Shown piece by piece: positions 55,957-64,000 of a stretch of DNA of 64,000 bases. This DNA comes from Acanthosepion lycidas (taxonomy: Eukaryota > Mollusca > Cephalopoda > Sepiida > Sepiidae), in contig OZ010571.1 in NCBI GenBank assembly GCA_963932145.1, forward strand, positions 155,905,056-155,969,055. The letters are read 5' to 3'. A model generated the notes under the pieces. It worked only from the letters and a program-made list of their open reading frames with translations. It was not told where the DNA came from and searched no databases. Position 1 is the stretch's first letter; every line of letters starts with the position of its first letter. A program made the position numbers and the translations under genes.

Positions 55957-56155
55957 GAAATATAGTCTTAAGATGTGCTATATTTATGGGATAAAGTGCT
56001 CAATATCAGAGATAGAGCGTGTGTAAATATAAAAGTGAACATAGAAGTCAACACTTAAAGGCGACAATCTATTTCATGCTAGATGCAATCGTCAGGCCAC
56101 GATTGCATCTAGCATGAAACAGACTGTCGCCTTTAAGTGTTGACTTCTATGTTCA

Positions 56156-56165
<10 letters not shown>
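55954..56165. mobile_element. Hammerhead-core foldback element, inverted dimer
   Basis: The left module (AATATAGTCTTAAGATGTGC, AAAGTGCTCAATAT) precedes a hairpin with about 65-bp arms. The minus-strand arm contains GGC-CTGACGA (56098-56089), GAAAT (56075-56071), GTC (56065-56063) and GCC. The plus-strand arm keeps GAAAC-AGACT-GTC-GCC but has lost CTG of the core. The symmetry axis is at CAGGCCACGA, at the 5' edge of the core. Confidence 0.8.
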
Positions 56166-56191
<26 letters not shown>

Positions 56192-56365
56192 AAAATATTG
56201 TCTTGAGGTATTCTGTATTATGAGTTAAAAGTGCTCGATATCAAGTATAGAGAGTATGTAAATATAAAAGTGAATTTCAAGTCAAAGCCCAGTGGCGACA
56301 GTCTGTTTCATGCTTAAACGCACTCGTCAGACCTGACGAGTGCGTTTAAGCATGAAACTTCAATT
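56166..56365. mobile_element. Hammerhead-core foldback element, second inverted dimer
   Basis: An AT tract and a degraded left module (ATATTGTCTTGAGGTATTC, AAAGTGCTCGATAT) precede a hairpin. The minus strand has GGT-CTGACGA (56333-56324), GTGC-GTTTAA-GCAT, GAAAC (56309-56305), GTC (56299-56297) and GCC, a complete core with a G-U-closed stem II. The plus arm has CTGACGA (56333-56339) and GAAAC (56354-56358) but no GTC. The axis is at TCAGACCTGA. Confidence 0.8.
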
Positions 56366-56489
56366 TCCACTTGTAACCCATCGATAGCTGTGCTAGCACG
56401 AAGCCACTGGTCATTGTGACCGCGGGTTTGAGTGTACTGCTGTTGTTCAGATTGTTGATCATACTAGGTAACACGCTCTCTCCCAGAAG

Positions 56490-56612
56490 CTGTAAGTAAG
56501 GTCTACTCAGAATAATTACATTTCACAAATGAGATTGAGCGAGATTCTGCAATAGGGATTAGCTAGCCGTCCTAGTAGACGGGTATCTTCGAATACGAGT
56601 GGCCAGCTATTA
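56490..56612 (-). repeat. Dispersed repeat, inverted partner of 57150-57315
   Basis: On the minus strand GGCTAGCTAATCCCTATTGC ... CTCGCTCAATCTCA ... GAGTAGACCTTACTTACAG parallels GACTAGCTAGTCCCTGTTGC ... CTGAGCGGACCTTAGTTATAG on the plus strand at 57211-57310. Confidence 0.6.
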
Positions 56613-56639
56613 TATATATATATATATATAAATTTTGTG

Positions 56640-57132
56640 TATTTAGGCAGCATTTTTACATTGATGCATGTTTCATTAAATAATATAGTTTGTCTATTTA
56701 TTTAAGCAAATTCCTTTCATCTGATAAGCTTAATAACATTATCTTTGAAAGACGAAAGTAATTGACCATATTGATAAATGTTTTTAATACTAAGTTTTCG
56801 GCTTACATAAGCCATTATCAAAGATGACAATTACATTATAATATATTAAACAATACATGGACAAAGCAATAATGATAGTCTATTTTTGTTTGCATGGAAG
56901 ATTTTCAAGCAACGGCAAACTCGTGCATACGGGACGCTGGAAGCGAAAATCGCACAGCGGCTCATGACATCACACATGACCACGCGTTAGTGAAAACGAG
57001 AAGTATTAAGTCTGGGAAGGCGTTGGTATAAACGAATGACTTCTGTTATCAATTATAGGCATTTAAGTATTTTAGTGGACTTTTCATAGTTTATTTTGTT
57101 CAGGTTAGGTTTCAACTGTTTTATGTATGTAG
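56640..57132 (+). mobile_element. Repeat element copy B (partial copy of 53740-54200)
   Basis: CATGTTTCATTAAATAATAT, TCTGATAAGCTTAATAACAT, TTTCGGCTTACATAAGCCAT and GCGAAAATCGCACAGCGGCT match copy A along about 450 bp. The CRE palindrome is mutated to TGACATCA. A 25-bp insertion (TGGTATAAACGAATGACTTC) distinguishes it. Confidence 0.75.
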
Positions 57133-57149
57133 CTTATAAATGAATCTTC

Positions 57150-57315
57150 TATTTTATGCGTCGACGTGTAGACGAAATCCGTCATTCGTAAAAGACGAAG
57201 GTGACTAGCTAGTCCCTGTTGCAGACACGCTCTGTCACATATTTTTTCAATACCCAGAGATCCAACCTTTAGTTTATACTGCCAAGTATATGCTGAGCGG
57301 ACCTTAGTTATAGAT
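57150..57315 (+). repeat. Dispersed repeat, partner of 56490-56612
   Basis: Starts near GTCGACGTGTAGACGAAATC and runs to GCGGACCTTAGTTATAG. The class is unknown. Confidence 0.55.
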
Positions 57316-57316
57316 T

Positions 57317-57341
57317 ATGTGTGTGTGTGTGAGAGAGAGAG

Positions 57342-57389
<48 letters not shown>
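57317..57389. repeat. (GT)n(GA)n(GATA)n(GA)n microsatellite
   Basis: Purine-rich compound tract. Confidence 0.95.
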
Positions 57390-57390
<1 letters not shown>

Positions 57391-57394
57391 ACAT

Positions 57395-58850
57395 AATCTG
57401 GCGTGGTCAAGACTAGTTACGATAATTTGTGACTTTTGTCCGAGCCCAATAGCCTACAGCTTATAAGCAGTCTCTTCTACTCAATATCATTCCCAAGGCG
57501 TCGTATGGTTTTCAGGGGATTATCTCCTCAGACTGATATCAAATAATCAACACGAGAAGGGTGAAATTAAAAGCCGGGTGTCAGAACGACGTGTAGTAAT
57601 GATTAAAGTAATTAAATTTATTTACGAATGTTATAATTTCCTTTCACTCTGAAAGCTTTATACTTGTGGCCTGTTACTTTATTATATGCTAAGATCATGA
57701 TTGGTACCGTGTGCTATTCCAGGAAGTCTTGGCAATGAATATATATCAGAGCCAATCTCTTTTCTTTGTACAAAAATAACTGAAAAGTCATCAACTCGTT
57801 AAATGAATTTGCTTGTTACATTTTTGCTCTGTCCAGTCAATGTTGACCCTGAATTGCTAAAGGCACAGTCAGAGAACGTTGATGGAAGACTTTATACGTC
57901 AGTGTCTCCAAAATTACTTAATCAGCTCAAGAAATGGCAGAAATTCCGTTGTTGGGTCTATTTCGGTTTTCTGATAGACAGCGACGAATTACAACCGCGT
58001 TATGTTAAATGAGGCTGATGCAATAATTCACAGCGTTATAGTTTCTAAGGCAATAGCAAAATGACAGAAATCATTTCTGGTTTTTCATACTTTTATTGCT
58101 TGTGTTATTAATCAACTGGAGTGTATCGTTTAATTGCCCTTGGGAGAATTATGAATCTACGTAATTTGTTTTCCTAGGAACGTACAGAAAAAATATCTAT
58201 AACCATTGAAGCACTTACTATTCTCATCTTGTTCAACACGGGAAAGAAACATTTCAGGGCAAGAAAAATAGCGATGAAAAAACGACAAAAAACGACCCCA
58301 AAAGCTTCCGAAAACTCAAATTAATAACAATATCAATAAAAATTTGATTTTATTCTTCATAATACTGCAACAGGCTTCTGACAGTTACTCGAGTGCATGT
58401 TATACTTAAGGTGCTTTGGATTAAGATTTTACAAGAGTGTGATGCTCAAATGTTTCGGGGTTTTGGCTAGCGACACGAGCCTAGAAATAATTTTATGCGT
58501 ATGTAAACACAATGAATATATTTCAGTAGTTTTTAACTTTTTTGTCACCTCCCAATGCTGAAGATATACGACATCCTAATAGAAAGTTAATGCTATGTGC
58601 GGTAAAAATAATAATAAAGTCGATTTTTACCATAAATTGTTAAATGGTCCGAATTGGCGTGCATAAGATTATGAGGTTAGGTGGCGCCTTTTAAAGTCAA
58701 AAATCTTTTTCTTTTATTTCCTATAAATATATTATACTACAACTTCAGCAAAAGTAATAAACATAGTTTGGGGCTTTCTTTTTCTCAAACTTTCACAAAT
58801 CTTCTTTGTTTTCTGATTCTCTGTTAAGATTTCATGAAAATAAAAGTTAT
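57395..58850. other. Sequence without recognised genes
   Basis: The frame at 57803-58012 (69 codons) has no known domain. Nothing else recognised. Confidence 0.45.
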
Positions 58851-58854
58851 ACTA

Positions 58855-59530
58855 AGTGCGTTTTCTCACTCTCGTTCCTCAACCACGGCCAGCAAACGAC
58901 TTCGGAAATTTCTGAAACTCTTCTGGGCGGTCTCCTTGTTGAAGCTGGTGAATGCTGCCATAATCCTCGTCTTCAGTTCATCTTTAGTGTTACAAGGGTT
59001 TTTTTTGGTCTCTCGCTTAACTGCGCCCCACACCATACTAATCAACGGCGGATACAGTCTGGGGAGTTAGGTGGCCAAATCTAAGTGGTGATGTGGTCGC
59101 AGAAATTGTCTTATGTGGCATGGTAAAGAGTCTTGTTGCCAGACATAGAATCTTCCAGATGACACCATCTCAGTTAACGATACAAAAATTGCCGAGAAAA
59201 CAGATGTCATGTTTATAAAGTTGGCAGTCGAGACAATGAAATTGCGTTTCTATTTTCGTATCAGGTGTACCTGTTTTATTACCGCTTGCAGAAGGTTTCT
59301 CTCTGGTGATTTAAACAAAAGGTAAGTACGGGGGAAAGACAAAACAAACATCGCTAAAGTTGGCGAACAACTGATTGAATGAAAAGGGTGATAATGTTAG
59401 GGCGGAACTACATTCTCAGGGAACTTGATGCAAGCTTCCGTGTTGATTGCAGATATAACGTCGCGTAGTGATCACTCCAAACACCTTCGTAATCACGATT
59501 AGACTGATCCAACTCATACCGAATCATCTA
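58855..59530 (-). mobile_element. Mariner/Tc1-type transposase remnant split by an insertion
   Basis: Minus strand, from the right: MIRYELDQSNRDYEG and INTEACIKFPENVVPP (59530-59395), then a foreign 223-bp block (59170-59392), then WQQDSLPCHI-like, ISATTS, LISMVWGAVKRETKKNPCNT, KDELKTRIMAAFTSFNKETA and FRNFRSRLLAVV. The C terminus is better preserved than in the copy at 1295. Both copies lack the same central part, so both derive from an internally deleted parent. Confidence 0.82.
59170..59392 (+). repeat. Inverted duplication, copy 2, inserted in the mariner remnant
   Basis: Near-identical reverse copy of 55397-55632, including the AACAAAAGGTAAGTACGGGG splice-donor-like site. Its ends fall abruptly within mariner sequence, so it arrived after the mariner copy. 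Confidence 0.75.
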
Positions 59531-59671
59531 CACTGTTGTCGGATTGACACACACATACTCTGAAGTGTTCCTATTGGAGATTCCAGCGCGAATGCCAAGC
59601 AGTAATGCAGGCTGTTACCAAATTTCTGGCGGAGTGAATTGCAGCAATTTACCCCTCGCACCCTGGGTGTG

Positions 59672-59672
59672 T

Positions 59673-59738
<66 letters not shown>

Positions 59739-59833
59739 GCGTTCCAAATTTATCTATATATCCACCTACATATATATATATATATGTGTGCGTGTGTCTG
59801 TGTGTGTATCGTTTAAAATTTATCTATCTACCG

Positions 59834-59879
<46 letters not shown>

Positions 59880-59902
59880 ATAGTTTATATTTTATCTATC
59901 TA

Positions 59903-59959
<57 letters not shown>

Positions 59960-60032
59960 TTTAACATTTATCTACCTACCTATATATTATATATATATTC
60001 ATATGTATCGTTTAAAATCTATCTATCGAGAT

Positions 60033-60083
<51 letters not shown>

Positions 60084-60113
60084 CATCGTTTAACATTTAT
60101 CTATCTATCGACC

Positions 60114-60167
<54 letters not shown>

Positions 60168-60193
60168 TCGTTTAAAATTTATCTGTCTCTCTA

Positions 60194-60248
<55 letters not shown>

Positions 60249-60265
60249 CGTTTAAAATTTACTAT
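59672..60265. repeat. AT tracts punctuated by a repeated 30-bp anchor
   Basis: Eight anchors of the type CGTTTAAAATTTATCTATCT (near 59738, 59808, 59879, 59957, 60007, 60085, 60167 and 60248) are separated by TA tracts of 30-55 bp. Period is about 50-82 bp. Long Tyr-Ile frames here are artefacts of the repeat. Confidence 0.92.
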
Positions 60266-60269
60266 GATT

Positions 60270-61545
60270 ATGGGGGCGAATAGTTGTCGATATCGGAGAT
60301 ATTGTCTGTAGATATCAATTGTGAAGAAATAGAAATCAACCCTGTTAGATGACTGGTAGGTTCTAATGTTTGCCTTAAACGTAAAACTGCTAATCACCAT
60401 AGAGTGTAGATATTTTATACTTATATTGTTTATAGTTATCTATGTATATACATGTGTATATGTGTGCGTATGGTTTGATTAAATATAATTTTCACGCAAT
60501 AGTCGTCAGTAATTTACAGGCCAACAAACTTCTAGACACATTAATTTAACGAATTTAATTAAGCAACTGATTAAGAAAAACAACAAGCTTTAATAAACAA
60601 AGATTCTCCTCGAAAATTAATTGCGTGTAATTCGGTGATAATCTAATGACATTTTTTCTTTCTTTTTTTCCTACTCAATTTCGACTGGTGGAGGTGAAAC
60701 TGTTTGAGGGACCGTGTTCAGAATTTAATTAATTCTCGAAAATGGCTCCACAACAATTATGAAACCGTTTTTATTGAATTTTCTCGAAGAGGAGACCGGT
60801 TCCAACAGTTTCAGGAATAAAATAAACGAGAAATTTTGAAAAGAAAAGAAAAGATTAACATTTCTATGATAGGTTCAATAATATAAATTAGAGATATTAA
60901 AAATTTTTCACGGGATATTTTTTGTTTTCCATAATTTGATACGAAAATATTCTTGAACATTCTAAACAATTAGATTTTAAAAAGTTACTTATGAAGTCAA
61001 TTCAATGAATTAAAACAAAATGACTCCAATTCTGTAAAATCTAGGTTCATCGCAAATGTGTCATTAATTATAAATAAAAAGGCGTTGGATGAAATTAGAT
61101 ACAGAATTTTATCGATAAACGAACTTTTTTTCAGATTCTCAGATTGAAAGATTAAGGAACACATATCTGTATTTTAAATTATATTTTATGCATTTCTTAT
61201 GAAAGAAGAGGTTATCACCAGGGTTGTCTAAATTTTGATATATATATTTATATATATTTTGTAAGTAGTTTTGGCTACGAAAAGTAACTGTCTATATTAT
61301 GTTATAATTTGATAGACGTTTATATATTTGTGGACAATAGCACATCGTTGCACGAAAACGAGAAACATTTAAATTACTATAAATTATACTTCATTTAAAA
61401 TCAGCCACCAATTTTTAATTTATTTCTTTATTTATTGAGTATAAACTGACAAAAATCCTCTTTTTAAAGTAGCTGCAATGTTATCGGTCCTGACCCGGCA
61501 TCTCAGCCAGCTATCTGGTCCGTTCCTTTTCTAGAAATATTTTCC
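60270..61545. other. AT-rich stretch without recognised genes
   Basis: No coding similarity. A short AT-rich run (TATATATTTATATATATT) lies near 61240. Confidence 0.5.
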
Positions 61546-61550
61546 CGCTA

Positions 61551-62413
61551 ATTGTTCCTATGTACTTGTCTCTTACGTACCTCGACTTCACGAATTTAAA
61601 CTCAGTACTAGATTGGCATTTAGGTCTCATAATTTCAGTTGGAATGTAACCGTGAGTTCTATGCTGATAGTTTCTTCTTCCACACTTCTCACTTCTGAAA
61701 CTTTTTCTTGCTTTCCTGTTTTCCTTTCAAATACTATATTCAAAAAATTAATTCAAGTGTTATCTTCTGTCCTTGAATACTGTTCTTTTTGTTATCTTCG
61801 CTGCGACTTTTACTTTTAGTAGCCACTTGCATTACTTTTTTTAGGCATTTCATTCAAAGCAAAACAATAAAAGGCTTGGAGTGAAAAGATTTAAAAATGA
61901 GTCTTCCTCCTCAGTTTCTAATGAAGAAATTTACAAGATAAGTCTGTCTGCACCCTTTTCCATCAGACATAGTGACATACAAATTGTTCCTATGTACTTG
62001 TCTCTTACGTACCTCGACTTCACGAATTTAAGCGCAGTACTAGATTGGCATTTAGGTCTCATAATTTCAGTTGGAATGTAACCGTGAGTTCTATGCTGAT
62101 AGTTTCTTCTTCCACACTTCTCACTTCTGAAACTTTTTCTTGCTTTCCTGTTTTCCTCTCAAATACTATCTTCAAAAAATTAATCCATGTGTTATCTTCT
62201 GTCCTTGAATCCTGTTCTTTTTGTTATCTTCGCTGCGACTTTTACTTTTAGTAGCCACTTGCATTACTTTGTTTAAGCATTTCATTTAAAGCAAAACAAT
62301 AAAAGGCTTGGAGTGAAAAGATTTAAAAATGAGTCTTCCTCCTCAGTTTCTAATGAGGAAATTTACAAGATAAGTCTGTCTGCACCCTCTTCCATCAGAC
62401 ATAGTGACATACA
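61551..62413 (+). mobile_element. LINE C-terminal segment, tandemly duplicated (432-bp unit)
   Basis: ATTGTTCCTATGTACTTGTC begins at 61551 and again at 61983; the two 432-bp units differ at only about ten positions. Each encodes, with shifts, LRTSTSRI-like sequence then MAFRSHNFSWNV, SCFPVF and CDFYF, homologous to 36540-36780 (YEFKRSTRMAARSHHF). The 3' motif AGTAGCCACTTGCATTACTT follows in each unit. A recent local duplication of an old LINE fragment. Confidence 0.85.
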
Positions 62414-62419
62414 AATGAT

Positions 62420-63150
62420 GATACTTTAATTATAATTAATAATAATCTTAACAATAACAATTAATTATAATTGATTTCACTGATAATTAGCATTCGAAAA
62501 TAATGACAATATATTGAAGTTTGGTAGTTGTTGACAAAGGTAGAAATTAAACGTATTTGCAACAATATTAATTTGTGGAAATATTAAATGTCTTTGTTCA
62601 CACGGCGCTATAATATTTCTATTTGGTGTCGTCAAATTTGGTATGTAAACGAAAAGAAAGAAAAATGAAATATTTATTGAATCTCTATCAAAATTGATCT
62701 TTGAAACAGGAAGTAAACACGCATTTGTTTAAGACAGACTCATTTTAATAAAATAAAACTTTTATTTTGGTTCAATGTTAGCAATAACAATGGCAACAAT
62801 AATAGTTCATATGCAAAACTTTTACTTGGTAGGTATTGAAGATAATAATGTGAAACTTCAGATAACAAAATACAGTCAAAGTTTCACTAGGCAAACTGCA
62901 AAACAATAGTAAATATTGTTTTTGTTGATACTGAGACAAGAGAACATTTAAAGTGGACAGAGAAAGCTGGTTTAAACAAAACACAAAAACAGACATGACA
63001 AGATAGAAACAGGAAGACATTTTAAATCCCGTTAGGTCTAAGCATGAGAATTCAAGTTGTAAGAATTTAAGAATGTTCGAGGTTACTGAGAAGAATGTTG
63101 GATATTTGAAGGAACTTTGCTTTCACTCAATTCTCAGAGATAAACACATT
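62420..63150. other. AT-rich stretch without recognised genes
   Basis: The frame at 62778-63020 (minus) shows no known domain. Confidence 0.45.
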
Positions 63151-63154
63151 TTTT

Positions 63155-63645
63155 AACATTTCACCCAATGCAAAACTTTAAAGCTACTTTGACACAAATG
63201 GGTTACTGAGTGAGAAAGAATAAGAAAAAAGAGGGAGAATAATAGAAGAGGCATCAAGATAACAGTAGATAACGATAGATATTGTATTTAAATTTTTTAA
63301 GATCAAAATTCACTGGAAAGCATAGAACAGGAAGAGAGTTCCAGAATCGAGAAGTGCTAGAAAATAAACTGTCAGCATAGAAGTTATGGTTTCATCTAAC
63401 CATTTTAAGAATGAATTTATGAAACCTCGCCGCCAATCTAGTACTGTGCTTAAATTCATAGGTATTATAGCGAAGAGATCATCTGAAAAGTTAGCATGAA
63501 AGGATTTATAGACAAGTCACAGCGAAGAAATATTACTGCGGTGGGAAAGTGACTGAAGCCGAGATGACAGGTCAGAACCAATAATATTGCTGACGATGAG
63601 AATATATAAACGCTGGTTTTCCTACTTCTATCCCAGGAAGATAAG
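63155..63645 (-). mobile_element. LINE RT C-terminal remnant (Jockey/CR1-like)
   Basis: Minus-strand frames read RRGFINSFLKWLDETITS, LTVYFLALLDSGTLFLFYAF and the downstream SIVIYCYLDASSIILPLFSY, paralleling 12103-12363 (IMFRFLSHSVNP-type end) with many substitutions. Old copy. Confidence 0.55.
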
Positions 63646-63800
63646 ATGTGATAAACATGAGTAAGGAAAAAAAAAAAGAAAAACTTAATCAGTAATATTC
63701 AACTATGTCAAAAACTATTCAAGTCGAATTGAGAATGATGATGGATAATATTTTTACTCATCTCATCTCAAATAAAAAGCTTCTTGAGAAGATACTAAGG

Positions 63801-64000
63801 AACTTGTTGTTCTGACCATGGCTTCGTAGATTCGCAATTTCATGGATCGTCTTATCTCCTGGCGAGACCAAAATCGTTTTTGAAGACGGACAAAGGCAGC
63901 TCTAGCCAAATTTATACGGGTGGTGATATCAAATTTATACGGGTGTTGATATCTACGAAGCCATGGTCAGAACAATTCTTCTCTATGGTTGTGAGACCTG
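63801..64000. mobile_element. RTE-like LINE with 5' inversion, cut by window end
   Basis: The minus strand (63908-63801) reads RAAFVRLQKRFWSRQEI, then KLRIYEAMVRT. The plus strand from 63951 reads IYEAMVRTILLYGCET to the window edge. A 24-base segment (63808-63831 and 63951-63974) is therefore present in both orientations. A 23-bp unit (AAATTTATACGGGTG...) is repeated in tandem at the junction. This is the arrangement left by twin priming. Same LINE family as 660-1217. Confidence 0.8.

Noticed and set aside
59639-60311. Long open frames of Tyr-Ile repeats (up to 178 codons)
   Set aside because: They are the direct translation of (TA)n tracts. The same happens at 5778, 14672, 17941, 54337 and elsewhere.

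Overview
The window reads as repeat-dominated, AT-rich intergenic or intronic DNA of an animal. The most likely source is a coleoid cephalopod such as an octopus. That assignment is inference, resting on repeat character: dense (AT)n tracts, tRNA-derived SINEs, Penelope-like elements, mariner-type MITEs and Jockey/CR1- and RTE-like LINE fragments. No species could be tested. I found no convincing host gene exon, no true tRNA or rRNA gene and no CRISPR array. Nearly every open frame is a broken transposon frame, the Tyr-Ile translation of an (AT)n tract, or chance.

Layout. 0.6-1.8 kb: RTE-like LINE 3' end and an internally deleted mariner-type transposase. 3.8-11.1 kb: SINE copies and tail arrays, hairpin elements, a Penelope GIY-YIG scrap, AT tracts. 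11.4-19.6 kb: LINE ends, tRNA-headed SINEs, two perfect MADE1-like MITEs, inverted repeats. 19.9-26.8 kb: two Penelope-like fragments, a Jockey/CR1-like RT fragment, a divergent SINE tail array, one good full-length SINE. 26.9-28.9 kb: a large 16-bp minisatellite inside a pyrimidine tract. 29.4-29.7 kb: a CpG-rich patch. 30.4-49.6 kb: head-to-head SINE pairs, a LINE RT end, a mariner N-terminal half, hammerhead-core hairpins and AT tracts. 50.1-57.3 kb: a decayed Penelope-like element on the minus strand with hammerhead-like motifs beyond both ends, then nested repeats. 58.8-60.3 kb: a mariner fragment split by an inserted block, then a striking AT/anchor array. 61.5-64 kb: a 432-bp tandem duplication of a LINE end, another LINE fragment, and a twin-primed RTE-like LINE cut by the window edge.

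The most interesting theme is a recurrent short module, CTGANGA - small hairpin - GAAAC. It appears in several unrelated repeat families: SINEs (followed by AATAAA), Penelope-like ends, and hairpin elements beside AT tracts. One copy (50150-50209, minus) satisfies a complete type I hammerhead ribozyme, with a compensated stem I, CUGAUGA, GAAA and a GUC cleavage triplet. Several others keep the core but are rearranged into inverted dimers whose symmetry axis lies at or just 5' of the core. A second theme is that inverted repeat pairs here are almost always divergent (head to head).
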